A DNA stretch of 64,000 nt from Maridesulfovibrio sp. (GTDB lineage: Bacteria > Desulfobacterota > Desulfovibrionia > Desulfovibrionales > Desulfovibrionaceae), in NCBI RefSeq assembly GCF_963666665.1, contig NZ_OY762999.1, forward strand, positions 2,733,501 through 2,797,500, in the 5' to 3' direction. The notes beneath the pieces are model-generated. The model ran no database searches. It had not been told where the DNA came from and worked only from the letters and a program-made list of their open reading frames with translations. The position numbers and the translations under genes were made by a program. This document shows positions 42,940 through 52,183 of the stretch, in pieces (positions within the stretch are counted from its first letter, which is position 1; each line of letters begins with the position of its first letter).

Positions 42940-43055
42940 GCTTTAAGCATCAATTTTACACAGAAAATAGTCCTTATAATAACGATACGGATGCTTTTCT
43001 TTTTTAGTACAGCACAAGACTGTCAATGAATTACGACTTAAATGGTCCAGCATAT

Positions 43056-43090
43056 CCCCTGAGATTTATTCTCTCAGGGGTTTTCATTTT
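43056..43090 (+). terminator. Terminator after the small exported gene
   Basis: CCCCTGAGA (43056-43064) pairs with TCTCAGGGG (43072-43080), followed by a T-rich run. Confidence 0.85.
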
Positions 43091-43111
43091 TCATGTACAG
43101 CCCGTCATAAG

Positions 43112-43145
43112 AAAAGCCCCTCCAGCATCAGCGGGAGGGGCTTTT
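43112..43145 (-). terminator. Terminator after the chemoreceptor gene
   Basis: AAAAGCCCCTCC (43112-43123) pairs with GGAGGGGCTTTT (43134-43145), 12 bp. T runs exist on both sides, so it works for the minus-strand operon and could also work in reverse. Confidence 0.88.
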
Positions 43146-43167
43146 TGAATTGCTTTAGCTATTCAAA

Positions 43168-45171
43168 CTACTTGAATCTTTCCACCAGATGGCTCAATTT
43201 CTGGGCCATTTCAGCTACTTCCTGAATGTTGGTGTTAGCATTCTGGATACCATCAGACAGAGCCAGAGAGAGATTGTTAATCTCGGTGACGCTGTTGTTG
43301 ATCTCGTCGCTGGTAGCGGTCTGTTGCTCAGCTGCGGTGGCGATAGCCCGTACCATATCAGCGATGCTTTCACTTTCGTTGACGATCTGGCTGAGTACGT
43401 CTCCGGCCCCTTCTGCCATCTGCACGGTATTCTCAACCCTGCCGCGAACCCCGCTCATCTCGGAGACAACCTTGTCTGTGGACTGCTGAATGAGTGTGAT
43501 TGCGCTCTCAACCTCATTGGTTGCGCCCATGGTCTTCTCTGCGAGCTTACGAACTTCGTCAGCTACAACAGCGAAGCCGCGCCCTGCTTCACCGGCCCGA
43601 GCCGCTTCAATAGCTGCGTTCAGGGCCAGCAGGTTGGTCTGGTCGGCAATATCATTAATAACAGACATGACTTCACCGATGTTGATTGCCCGCTCTGAAA
43701 GGTCGGCGAGCATATCGGAGAGCTTGTCCGTTGTTTCAGTCACAATATGAACCTCGGAGACTGTGTTGCTGACAACCTTTCCTCCGTCGCGGGCAACTGA
43801 GTTGGCCCTGTCGGAAGCTTCAGCTGTTTCACCGGTATTCTGGGCGACTTCAAGCACAGTGGCGTTCATTTCTTCCATTGCGGTTGCAACCTGTCCGGTC
43901 TGCATGGCTGTGGTGTCAACACCAGCAGTCAGCTCATTCATCTGCTGTGAAAGCTCCGTGGTGTAGGAAAGTAAAGCCTTGGAGACTTCAGTAACCTCAT
44001 TCGCCACTTCAAGCAAAGATTCCTGCTGCTGCTCAATATGCTTGCGACTGGCTTCCTCTTCGGTAAGGTCGACCATTACCGCAATAGCACCAACGGTCTC
44101 TTCCTCAGCATTGAGAAGCGGACAGACCTGATAGCGTAACGGAAATTCAACGCCATCTTCACGCTTGAACCTAAGCAATCCTTCAGGACACTCACTGACA
44201 GAGATAGCCTCTTGAGTAAGAGACTTTCCATCTACCCGGAAAAAATCGCCGACATCCCTTCCTAAAAGAGCATTTTCAGGCTTATTGAGGATGTCGCGCA
44301 TAGGACCATTAACAAAATCAATTTTGCTGTCACCGTCAGTTACGATCATGGGTACGGTTATACCGTTAAGCACACCGCGGTTATATACCAACTGGTCTTT
44401 AATCTGACGGGCCATTTCACCGAGATGATCTCCGAGAGTTCCGAGTTCATCACTGCTGTCCACAGCAAACTGTGCATCAAGGTTACCCTTAGCAAAATCA
44501 CTTGTAGCACCGGATATGATCTGGATACGCTTAACAATTGACCTGCGCATGAAGAACAGAAGGGCTGCCAGCAGGGAGACAAAGCCTCCGAATGAAAGTG
44601 CAGCTCCTTTAAACTGGGACTCATGGAATGTTGCAAACTGAGGTGACACATCCTGAACCATCACCAATGTTCCGAGCACAGGCTGCTTCCTGCCGTGGCA
44701 GTGATAGCAAGCCTTCTCATTCTCGATGGTTTCAACCTCAACAAAAACTTCTTTGCCGCCCATTTCAGAAAGAAGGCCGCTCTTGAGTTTTTTCTTAAGA
44801 CTTTGCACGACAAGGCTGTTAATATCCTTATCGCGGACTACATTCTTGATATCGGAACGAATATTACCGGTGTTAGTAGAATATGTGATATTACCTTTGA
44901 AGTTGGTCAGATAAATGGCCACATCAGGATATTTTTTGGAAACCGTAGCAAACTTTTCAGTTGTACCCCGGTTATCACCCTTGGCCATGGGTTCACGGAT
45001 GGCCAGTTGCAGCATATCCGCAGTTTTGTATGCGTTCTTTTCAATCTCTTCCATCATGGTAGTGCGCTGCCAGAAAGAGTTTGCAAGAAACAGAATAATA
45101 AAAGCCGTAGCAGTCAGCAACGAGGTCAGCACCATGACCTTGTTACCAAGGGAAGTCTTAATAAAGTTCAT
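43168..45171 (-). CDS. Methyl-accepting chemotaxis protein with periplasmic c-type heme site
   Basis: Order: TM1 (about 12-34), periplasmic sensor (about 35-187), TM2 (about 188-208), HAMP (about 209-263), a cytoplasmic PAS domain (about 265-380), and the MCP signalling domain (about 390-667) with the hairpin tip INDIADQTNLLALNAAIEAA. In the sensor domain CYHCH at 155-159 is a c-type heme site, as in D. vulgaris DcrA and the Geobacter heme-sensor receptors. There is no C-terminal NWETF tether. AGGGAGG lies before the ATG. The gene directly upstream encodes a tetraheme cytochrome; the gap is 10 bp, so they are cotranscribed. A redox- or gas-sensing receptor is a sound inference. Confidence 0.93.
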   Translation of the reverse strand: MNFIKTSLGNKVMVLTSLLTATAFIILFLANSFWQRTTMMEEIEKNAYKTADMLQLAIREPMAKGDNRGTTEKFATVSKKYPDVAIYLTNFKGNITYSTNTGNIRSDIKNVVRDKDINSLVVQSLKKKLKSGLLSEMGGKEVFVEVETIENEKACYHCHGRKQPVLGTLVMVQDVSPQFATFHESQFKGAALSFGGFVSLLAALLFFMRRSIVKRIQIISGATSDFAKGNLDAQFAVDSSDELGTLGDHLGEMARQIKDQLVYNRGVLNGITVPMIVTDGDSKIDFVNGPMRDILNKPENALLGRDVGDFFRVDGKSLTQEAISVSECPEGLLRFKREDGVEFPLRYQVCPLLNAEEETVGAIAVMVDLTEEEASRKHIEQQQESLLEVANEVTEVSKALLSYTTELSQQMNELTAGVDTTAMQTGQVATAMEEMNATVLEVAQNTGETAEASDRANSVARDGGKVVSNTVSEVHIVTETTDKLSDMLADLSERAINIGEVMSVINDIADQTNLLALNAAIEAARAGEAGRGFAVVADEVRKLAEKTMGATNEVESAITLIQQSTDKVVSEMSGVRGRVENTVQMAEGAGDVLSQIVNESESIADMVRAIATAAEQQTATSDEINNSVTEINNLSLALSDGIQNANTNIQEVAEMAQKLSHLVERFK

Positions 45172-45181
45172 AGAGACCTCC

Positions 45182-45661
45182 CTAGTGAGCTCCGCCGAAA
45201 ATCAGCGGCTTGTAATTGAAGTTGTTGACCCGTTCTGCATTATGGCAGACTTCACACTCCTCGATAGCCATCTTTCTCTTGATCAGCTCCGGATCGCCGT
45301 CTTCAGCATGAAGAGACCCCGGACCGTGACAAACCTCACACCCTGCATCTGCAAGCTTGGGAGTTTGTTCAAAAGAAACGAATCCGCCGGGTTTCCCATA
45401 CCCGGTAGCATGACATCCAAAGCACTCCTTAAGCTCGTCAGGACTAAGATCTGAAGCCATGATCTTCACGCTTTTACTGGAGTGGGCCTTTTTAGAAAAT
45501 TTCTTATAGTTGTTGTACTCCACCTCATGGCATTCTGCACATGCCTCAGACCCCACATATGTCGCTGAATCCGTAATCCCATATTCGACCAGCGAACAGC
45601 TAAAAACTGTAATTACCGCCAGAATCACCCCAATCCTTACGGCAAAACCTCTTAATACCAT
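45182..45661 (-). CDS. Tetraheme cytochrome c (c554-like), membrane or lipid anchored
   Basis: The 159-aa protein has four CxxCH sites: CAECH 41-45, CFGCH 80-84, CEVCH 108-112 and CEVCH 136-140, plus His residues (AHSS, GPGSLH) that can be distal ligands, in the style of cytochrome c554-related proteins. The N-terminus (VRIGVILAVITVF) is a signal anchor; Cys22 could make it a lipoprotein, though VFSC is not a perfect lipobox. It is the first gene of a two-gene operon with the heme chemoreceptor. It may pass electrons to or from the receptor, or act in periplasmic electron transport. Confidence 0.88.
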   Translation of the reverse strand: MVLRGFAVRIGVILAVITVFSCSLVEYGITDSATYVGSEACAECHEVEYNNYKKFSKKAHSSKSVKIMASDLSPDELKECFGCHATGYGKPGGFVSFEQTPKLADAGCEVCHGPGSLHAEDGDPELIKRKMAIEECEVCHNAERVNNFNYKPLIFGGAH

Positions 45662-46245
45662 AATAACCCCGTTGTCTTGATAGTCCGCATACTTCAAAAC
45701 CCAACCTCAGACACCACTTCCGCAAATACTGAGACCTAATTACAAAAAAATTATGGCCAACTATATATATGTATACTGATTCAACTATCTTGTTTTTATA
45801 TGGAAGTGAAGTAGAATTTAACATTAAAGTCACTGATTGTAGTAAAAATGAAACAATATATTAGCTAACTATCCACATTATAAACACTCTCATTCAACCA
45901 CTTCATCAAAAAAAACATTCAGCACAAGAACCCAATTCTTTATTTAGTCTATTTTTTACTACAAGCCGTTTGTGCTGCCTATGAAGTCTATCCATCATCT
46001 TTTTAGGCAATTGATTAAGGACAGGTGAATATTGTTCATTTATTAACCTTCCAATCACCCTCAAATAACCGTCTGCAAAAGAAACAATCGTGAAACACGT
46101 TATTATCGCTTGCAGAATTCATAGTTCTTCTGGCAGAATACCACCTCTTAAGAATCCATACTCTGTCAATAATCTTTAAGCCAATCTACGGAAACTAAAG
46201 GTCTGCTCCACCGGACTTTTTAAGCGGAAAGGCGGCTACTCATTT
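45662..46245. other. 584-bp AT-rich intergenic region between divergent operons
   Basis: No gene is seen. The left part carries the promoter of the cytochrome-receptor operon and the right part that of hdrC. I found no convincing -24/-12, sigma-28 or Rex-type site. A short palindrome CGTG-AAA-CACG lies near 46089-46099 upstream of hdrC. Confidence 0.45.
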
Positions 46246-46806
46246 ATGGGAATAGTTAATATTACTAAGACTTACGATGCCGATTTTGTTAAACAGGTAG
46301 AAAAGGAAAGCGGACAGAATGTCTCCCTTTGCTACCAGTGCGGTAACTGTACCGCCGGATGTCCGTACACTTTCGCGTACGACATCCCAGTAAGCAGAAT
46401 CATGCGTATGGTTCAGGCAGGGCAAAAGGAAACCGTGCTCAAGTGCAAGTCTCTCTGGCTTTGCGCAACCTGCGAATCCTGCACCACAAGGTGCCCCAAC
46501 AACATCGACGTGGCTCACATCATGGATGTGCTGCGCCACATGGCCCGCAGGGAAGGATATGCTCCTGTTCCCACGGTCAAGAAATTCTGGGACAGCTTCC
46601 TCGATTCCGTTGAAAACAACGGAAGAGTATTCGAAGTAGGCCTGCTTGCAGCTTATGTTGCCAAGACAGGACGTTTCTGGACTGACCTTGATCTGGGACC
46701 GAAAGTACTGCCCAAGGGCAAGATGCATTTCAAACCCCACGAGATTCAGGGCAAGGATGAAATCAAGAAAATCTTCAAAAGATTCCAAGAGGAGTCCCAC
46801 AAATGA
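46246..46806 (+). CDS. hdrC: Heterodisulfide reductase subunit C
   Basis: The 186-aa iron-sulfur subunit has two [4Fe-4S] motifs: CYQCGNCTAGCP and CATCESCTTRCP. HdrC passes electrons from HdrA to HdrB. It is the first gene of hdrCBA-flxDCBA. The ATG lacks a strong ribosome binding site, with AAAGG 14 bases away. The stop overlaps the hdrB start (ATGA). Confidence 0.94.
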   Translation: MGIVNITKTYDADFVKQVEKESGQNVSLCYQCGNCTAGCPYTFAYDIPVSRIMRMVQAGQKETVLKCKSLWLCATCESCTTRCPNNIDVAHIMDVLRHMARREGYAPVPTVKKFWDSFLDSVENNGRVFEVGLLAAYVAKTGRFWTDLDLGPKVLPKGKMHFKPHEIQGKDEIKKIFKRFQEESHK

Positions 46807-47693
46807 GTGATTCCTTAACATATGCCTACTATCCCGGATGTTCCGGCGCTGGAACATCCATGGAATACGACATGTCCACCCGGGCTGTCTGTGAAAAGCT
46901 GGGAATCCGGCTCACCGACATTCCCGACTGGAGCTGCTGCGGTTCCACCCCGGCTCACACCGTGGACCACACACTTTCCAGCGCACTCTCCGCCCGCAAC
47001 TTACAGCTGGTTGAGAAAATGAATCTGGATACTGCAATTACCCCTTGCCCCAGTTGTCTGACCAACCTCAAAACCGCAGAACATCGTATGAAAAAAGACG
47101 AGATGCGCGAGAAGGTCAACAAACTGCTGGACAATCCCTACAACGGCGGTGTCTCCACCAAATCTGTGCTCCAGATTCTCGTTGAAGACCTCGGTCTTGA
47201 CGCGCTGAAAAAGAGCACCATCAAACCGCTCAAGGGACTCAAAGTTGCCGCCTACTACGGCTGCATCATGAACCGTCCCCCGGAAGTGATGAACTTCGAT
47301 GACCCCGAGCACCCAATGGCCATGGACAACATCATGAAAGCCATGGGCGCCACCGTACTGCCTTTTCCTTTAAAGGTAGAATGCTGCGGAGCTTCCTTCG
47401 GTATCCCCCGCAAGGATGTGGTCATGAACCTGTCCGGCAAGCTGCTTGACGCGGCAGACGATCTCGGTGTTGACGCACTGGTCACCGCCTGCCCCCTGTG
47501 CCAGATGAACCTTGACCTGCGCCAGTCTCAGGTCAACTCTGCAACAGGTGCCAAGCACAACCTGCCCATCTTCTACTACACCCAGCTCATGGGCCTCGCC
47601 CTCGGCATGAGTGAAAAAGAACTGGGAATGGACAAGCTCTGCGTGAGCCCCCGTAAAGCTATCAATGCCATCGGCAAAGAAGAAAAGAAATAG
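46803..47693 (+). CDS. hdrB: Heterodisulfide reductase subunit B
   Basis: The 296-aa catalytic subunit carries two CCG domains: CCGSTP followed by TPCPSCLTNL, and ECCGASFG followed by ACPLCQMNL, which in methanogen HdrB hold two non-cubane [4Fe-4S] clusters that split the disulfide. The natural disulfide in sulfate reducers is not known; a DsrC-linked substrate has been proposed. Its start overlaps the hdrC stop. Confidence 0.95.
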   Translation: MSDSLTYAYYPGCSGAGTSMEYDMSTRAVCEKLGIRLTDIPDWSCCGSTPAHTVDHTLSSALSARNLQLVEKMNLDTAITPCPSCLTNLKTAEHRMKKDEMREKVNKLLDNPYNGGVSTKSVLQILVEDLGLDALKKSTIKPLKGLKVAAYYGCIMNRPPEVMNFDDPEHPMAMDNIMKAMGATVLPFPLKVECCGASFGIPRKDVVMNLSGKLLDAADDLGVDALVTACPLCQMNLDLRQSQVNSATGAKHNLPIFYYTQLMGLALGMSEKELGMDKLCVSPRKAINAIGKEEKK

Positions 47694-47721
47694 CGGAAAC
47701 CCTGCTAAGGAGAAGACTTAA

Positions 47722-49680
47722 ATGAAAATTGGAGTTTTTGTCTGCCATTGCGGGACTAACATCGAAGGTACCGTGGATACCGCTGCCGTTGCTGCAGCCG
47801 CACGGGAATTCCCCGGTGTTGTTTTCGCAACCGATACAATGTACGCCTGCTCCGAACCCGGACAGGACGAGATCATAGAAGCAATCAAGGAACACAAACT
47901 CGACGGCGTGGTTGTAGCATCCTGCACACCCAGAATGCACGAGCCCACCTTCCGCAAAACCCTCGAAAGAGCCGGCCTTAACCGTTACCTCTTCGAGATG
48001 GCCAACATCAGGGAACACGTTTCCTGGATCGGCCGTGACCGCGAAGCCAACACCAACAAGGCAACCGACCTTGTTCGCATGGCAGCGGCCAAACTGCTCA
48101 ACAACAAGCCTCTCCATGCCAAGTTCTTTGACATGAACAAAAAGGTTATGATTGTGGGCGGCGGTGTTGCCGGTATTCAGGCAGCTCTTGACTGCGCTGA
48201 CGGCGGCCTCGAAGTTATCCTTGTTGAAAAAACATCCTCCATCGGCGGTAAGATGGCAAAACTGGATAAGACTTTCCCCACAGTGGACTGCTCCAGTTGT
48301 ATCCTCGGCCCCCGCATGGTTGACGTTGCCCAGCATCCCAACATTACCCTCTACGCTTGTTCCGAGATTGAAGAAGTAAACGGTTATGTGGGTAACTTCT
48401 CCGTTAAAGTAAAAAGAAAAGCCACCTATGTTGACTGGGAAAAATGTACCGGTTGCGGTATATGCATGGAAAAATGCCCCAGCAAGAAGGCTGACAACCC
48501 CTTTGACGAAGAACTGGGTAAAACCACTGCGATCAACATCCCCTTTCCTCAGGCTATCCCCAAAAAAGCGGTTATTGATCCCAACTTCTGCATCAAAATC
48601 AAACGCGATAAATGCGGCGTCTGCGCCAAGGTCTGCCCCTCTGAAGCCATCGTTTACGATCAGGTCGATGAGTTTGTAGTTGAAGAAGTAGGCGCAGTTA
48701 TTGCGGCTACCGGTTTCGACCTCGTAGACTGGACTGTATACGGCGAATACGGCGGAGGTCAGTACCCCGACGTAATCACCTCCCTGCAGTACGAACGCAT
48801 GCTCTCCGCTTCCGGCCCCACCGAGGGACACATCAAGCGTCCTTCCGATGGCAAGGAACCCAAAAACGTGGTCTTCATCCAGTGCGTAGGCTCCCGTGAT
48901 AAATCCATCGGGCGTCCCTACTGCTCCGGCTTCTGCTGCATGTACACCGCAAAGCAGGCTATCCTGACCAAGGACCACTGCCCGGATTCACAGTCCTACG
49001 TATTCTACATGGACATCCGTTCTCCGGGTAAGATGTTCGACGAGTTCACCCGCAGGGCACAGGAAGAATACGAAGCAAGATACATCCGCGGCCGCGTGTC
49101 CATGATCTACCCCAAAGGTGACAAGCTCGTTGTACGCGGTGCCGACACCCTCATGGGCGATCAGGTCGAAATTGACGCGGACCTCGTTGTCCTCGCAGTC
49201 GGTGCTGAATCAGCACACGGCGCTTCCGACCTCGCCAAGAAACTGCGCATCTCCTACGATGCATACGGTTTCTTCATGGAAGGCCACCCCAAACTCAAGC
49301 CTGTTGAAACCAACACCGCCGGTGTTTTCCTCGCCGGTTCATGTCAGGGTCCCAAAGACATTCCTTCCTCTGTTGCACAGGGTAGTGCGGCAGCGGCAAA
49401 AGTTCTGGCCATGTTCGCCAAGGACCAGCTGGAAAGTGACCCCGCGGTTTCTGTAGTTGATATCAAACGCTGCATCGGTTGCGGCAAATGCATCAGCACC
49501 TGCCCCTTCGGAGCTATTAAAGAAGTAGACTTCCGCGGACAGCCCAAAGCTGAGGTGATTGAAACAATTTGTCAGGGCTGCGGTATCTGCACATCCACCT
49601 GTCCTCAGGGTGCAATCCAGCTCCAGCACTTCACTGACAATCAGATTCTTGCGGAGGTTAACGCAGTATGCCGGTTCTAG
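47722..49680 (+). CDS. hdrA: Heterodisulfide reductase subunit A
   Basis: The 652-aa flavoprotein is the bifurcating core. It has the N-terminal VFVCHCGTNI and CSEPGQ Cys set, the FAD-binding VGGGVAGIQAAL, the middle CTGCGICMEKCP and CGVCAKVCP clusters, PYCSGFCCMYT, and two C-terminal ferredoxin motifs (CIGCGKCISTCP and CQGCGICTSTCP). In selenium-using relatives one Cys can be Sec, but all key residues here are Cys codons. flxD overlaps its 3' end by 13 bp. HdrA links NADH, from FlxABCD, to ferredoxin and HdrBC. Confidence 0.96.
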   Translation: MKIGVFVCHCGTNIEGTVDTAAVAAAAREFPGVVFATDTMYACSEPGQDEIIEAIKEHKLDGVVVASCTPRMHEPTFRKTLERAGLNRYLFEMANIREHVSWIGRDREANTNKATDLVRMAAAKLLNNKPLHAKFFDMNKKVMIVGGGVAGIQAALDCADGGLEVILVEKTSSIGGKMAKLDKTFPTVDCSSCILGPRMVDVAQHPNITLYACSEIEEVNGYVGNFSVKVKRKATYVDWEKCTGCGICMEKCPSKKADNPFDEELGKTTAINIPFPQAIPKKAVIDPNFCIKIKRDKCGVCAKVCPSEAIVYDQVDEFVVEEVGAVIAATGFDLVDWTVYGEYGGGQYPDVITSLQYERMLSASGPTEGHIKRPSDGKEPKNVVFIQCVGSRDKSIGRPYCSGFCCMYTAKQAILTKDHCPDSQSYVFYMDIRSPGKMFDEFTRRAQEEYEARYIRGRVSMIYPKGDKLVVRGADTLMGDQVEIDADLVVLAVGAESAHGASDLAKKLRISYDAYGFFMEGHPKLKPVETNTAGVFLAGSCQGPKDIPSSVAQGSAAAAKVLAMFAKDQLESDPAVSVVDIKRCIGCGKCISTCPFGAIKEVDFRGQPKAEVIETICQGCGICTSTCPQGAIQLQHFTDNQILAEVNAVCRF

Positions 49681-50132
49681 AAGGTAAAGAACTCAGAATC
49701 GTCGGTTTTCTCTGCAACTGGTGCTCCTACGGTGGAGCTGACACCGCCGGTGTAGGTAGATTCACCCAGCCGACTGACCTGAGAATCATCAAGGTTCCCT
49801 GTTCAGGCAGGATTGATCCTCTGTTTATTGTGAAGACACTCATGTCCGGCGCGGACGGAGTGCTCGTGTCCGGTTGTCACCCCAACGACTGCCACTATGC
49901 TGAAGGTAACTTCTATGCCCGCCGCAGGCTGGAAATGCTCAAAAGGTTCATCCCCATGCTGGGAATCGATCCCGAGCGTTTCGACTACACCTGGGTTTCC
50001 GCATCAGAAGGCCAGCGCTGGCAGGAAGTTGTGACCAAATTCACCGAACAGATTCACAAACTCGGCCCGGCCCAAAAGATCGAGGGTCCCGAAGCCGAGG
50101 AGACACTCAAATTGATGGAAGCTTCCCTCTAA
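49668..50132 (+). CDS. flxD: FlxD, MvhD-like iron-sulfur subunit
   Basis: A 154-aa protein of the MvhD/FrhD family with CNWCSYGGADTAG, VPCSGRIDPLFI and GCHPNDCHYAEGN, the conserved Cys positions of the [2Fe-2S] electron-transfer protein that docks on HdrA. It transfers electrons from FlxABC to HdrABC. GGAGG lies ten bases before the ATG, which overlaps the hdrA stop by 13 bases. Confidence 0.93.
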   Translation: MPVLEGKELRIVGFLCNWCSYGGADTAGVGRFTQPTDLRIIKVPCSGRIDPLFIVKTLMSGADGVLVSGCHPNDCHYAEGNFYARRRLEMLKRFIPMLGIDPERFDYTWVSASEGQRWQEVVTKFTEQIHKLGPAQKIEGPEAEETLKLMEASL

Positions 50133-50162
50133 TCAGGGTTGTTCCACGCAAGGAGAAACAGA

Positions 50163-51122
50163 GTGAAAAATCTGGAAGATCTTAAAAAGCAAATTAAGGA
50201 CGGACTGTCTGAGCTTGATGTGGTCATCGGGTGGACAGACAGCTTCGATCCTCTGCATGCCACTCCGCACTTCATGCGCAGTGAAGCAGATGTAGATAAA
50301 TTGAAAGTAGACGCGCTCAGCGTTCACAACCTTGCCACCTACCTGCCCTCCCTGAAGGGTAAAAAGGTCGGTATCGTGGTCAAAGGCTGCGACAGCCGTT
50401 CCGTTGTTGAACTGCTGCAGGAAAACCTCATCAAGCGTGAAGACGTGACCATCTTCGGTTTCGGCTGTACCGGCGTTGTGGACCAGACCAAAATCCGCCG
50501 CGCTGTCGGTGATGTAGGACAGGTTGAAGCCTGCGAAGTGAGCGAATCTGAAGTGAAACTCACCGTAGACGGTAAAGAGCACAAGCTGCCCATGGCAGAC
50601 ATGCTCTCTGACAAATGCCAGACCTGCCGCTACCCTAACGCAGTTCTCTCCGACCAGTTTGTCGGTGAAGAGATCAAAGCTACCGCTTCTTTTGAAGACG
50701 GCTACAAGGATCTCGAAGAATTCGAAGCCAAGTCCACCGAAGAAAAATTCGCATTCTGGCTTGGTGAGATGGACCGCTGCATCCGCTGCTACGCATGCCG
50801 TAACGCATGCCCCATGTGTGTATGCCGCGACCATTGTGTAGCGCAGTCCCGTGATCCGCACTGGCTGAGCCAGGAAGCCCACGTCCGCGACAAGTGGATG
50901 TTTCAGGTTATCCACGCTTACCACCTTACCGGTCGCTGCACCGAGTGCGGTGAGTGCCAGCGCGCCTGCCCGGTAGACATTCCCATCCTGCTCTTCAAGA
51001 AGAAGTTCAACAAGGAAATCAAGGAAGTCTTCAACTACGAAGCCGGTCTTGATCCTCAGGCAACTCCGCCGCTGCAGACCTTCAAAATTGAAGAACCGAC
51101 CATCAAGGAGAAGGAGTGGTAG
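50163..51122 (+). CDS. flxC: FlxC, iron-sulfur subunit of the flavin oxidoreductase
   Basis: The 319-aa protein starts at GTG 50163, with AAGGAGA a few bases before it. Its N-terminal part resembles FrhB-type proteins (KGCDSRSVVELLQE; FGCTGVVD), and the C-terminal part holds CIRCYACRNACPMC and CTECGECQRACPVD, two [4Fe-4S] clusters. It lies between flxD and flxB; the next ATG is two bases beyond its stop. It belongs to the FlxABCD NADH-oxidising unit. Confidence 0.9.
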   Translation: MKNLEDLKKQIKDGLSELDVVIGWTDSFDPLHATPHFMRSEADVDKLKVDALSVHNLATYLPSLKGKKVGIVVKGCDSRSVVELLQENLIKREDVTIFGFGCTGVVDQTKIRRAVGDVGQVEACEVSESEVKLTVDGKEHKLPMADMLSDKCQTCRYPNAVLSDQFVGEEIKATASFEDGYKDLEEFEAKSTEEKFAFWLGEMDRCIRCYACRNACPMCVCRDHCVAQSRDPHWLSQEAHVRDKWMFQVIHAYHLTGRCTECGECQRACPVDIPILLFKKKFNKEIKEVFNYEAGLDPQATPPLQTFKIEEPTIKEKEW

Positions 51123-51124
51123 CC

Positions 51125-52183
51125 ATGGCAAAATTCATCAAATCCGACAAGGTATCGGCATGGCTGGAAGAACTGGGCCAGAAGCACGAAGTACTTGCTC
51201 CCCGTAACGAGGGTGATGCTATCGTCTTCAAGCCCTACGACTCCAAGAAAGGTTTCAACATCGAGCGCGAAGCAACCGCCCCTCCGAAAAAGGCCTGCTT
51301 TCCCCAGAGTGAAACCCTTGTAAAATTCAGCCACATCAAAGATCTTGAGAATCCCGAGAAAGTGGCCCTTGATGTAAAGGAAACCATTCCTGATTCATCA
51401 TGGGTTGTTTTCGGCAGCCGTCCCTGTGACGCACGCGGATTCACCATGTTCGACCGTGTTTACCTGAACGGCAAGCACGTGGACGTATATTACAAAGCCC
51501 GCAGGGAAAACACCTACTTCATCACTCTCGCGTGTGAAAAAGGTGAGACTACCTGTTTCTGTCACTGGGTTGGTTCCGGCCCGTCCGATCCCACCGGATC
51601 CGACGTACTTATGGTTCCCGTGGACGGCGGCTACTTCCTCGAAGCAGTCAGCGACCGCGGCGAAGCTCTGCTTTCCAGCTCCATGCTGGAAGACGGCGGT
51701 TCCAAACAGGCTGATGCCGACAAGTTCCGCGCAGATGCCGACCAGTCCATGGGCGAAGCACAGGACCTTTCCAAAGCTCCCGCGAAGCTTCTCGAAGCTT
51801 TCGACGATATAGACTTCTGGGAAGCACAGTCCGCCAAGTGCCTGAGCTGCGGTGCATGCACCTATCTCTGTCCCACCTGCTACTGCTTCAACATCACCGA
51901 CGAATCCGACGGAGTCAAAGGTGAGCGCATCAGAAGCTGGGACAACTGCATGTCCAACCAGTTCACCCTTGAGGCCAGCGGACACAACCCCCGCCCCACC
52001 AAGGCCCACCGCCTTAAAAACAGGGTCGGCCACAAATTCAGCTACTACCCTGACCTGCATGACGGAGTTATCTCCTGCTGCGGTTGCGGTCGCTGCATCA
52101 AGAGCTGCCCCGTTGGTGTGGACATCCGTGAAATCGTCCTGAACGCTATTGCATACGAAGCAAAGGAGAAAGCAAATGGCTAA
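51125..52183 (+). CDS. flxB: FlxB, ferredoxin-like iron-sulfur subunit
   Basis: The 352-aa subunit resembles the AsrA/HydB-type iron-sulfur subunits: VVFGSRPCDARGF in the middle, then CLSCGACTYLCPTCYC and CCGCGRCIKSCPVGVD near the C-terminus for two [4Fe-4S] clusters. The ATG at 51125 follows AAGGAG by eight bases. Its stop overlaps the start of flxA by eight bases. Confidence 0.92.
   Translation: MAKFIKSDKVSAWLEELGQKHEVLAPRNEGDAIVFKPYDSKKGFNIEREATAPPKKACFPQSETLVKFSHIKDLENPEKVALDVKETIPDSSWVVFGSRPCDARGFTMFDRVYLNGKHVDVYYKARRENTYFITLACEKGETTCFCHWVGSGPSDPTGSDVLMVPVDGGYFLEAVSDRGEALLSSSMLEDGGSKQADADKFRADADQSMGEAQDLSKAPAKLLEAFDDIDFWEAQSAKCLSCGACTYLCPTCYCFNITDESDGVKGERIRSWDNCMSNQFTLEASGHNPRPTKAHRLKNRVGHKFSYYPDLHDGVISCCGCGRCIKSCPVGVDIREIVLNAIAYEAKEKANG

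Noticed and set aside
42940..43055. Small RNA between the exported protein gene and the chemoreceptor gene
   Set aside because: Only the two terminators are structured; the sequence between has no promoter or conserved fold that I can identify.
45836..45857. ATTGT...ACAAT as a Rex-type operator
   Set aside because: The spacing (12 bases) and the missing CAC/GTG do not fit the Rex pattern, and the region is so AT-rich that such pairs are expected by chance.
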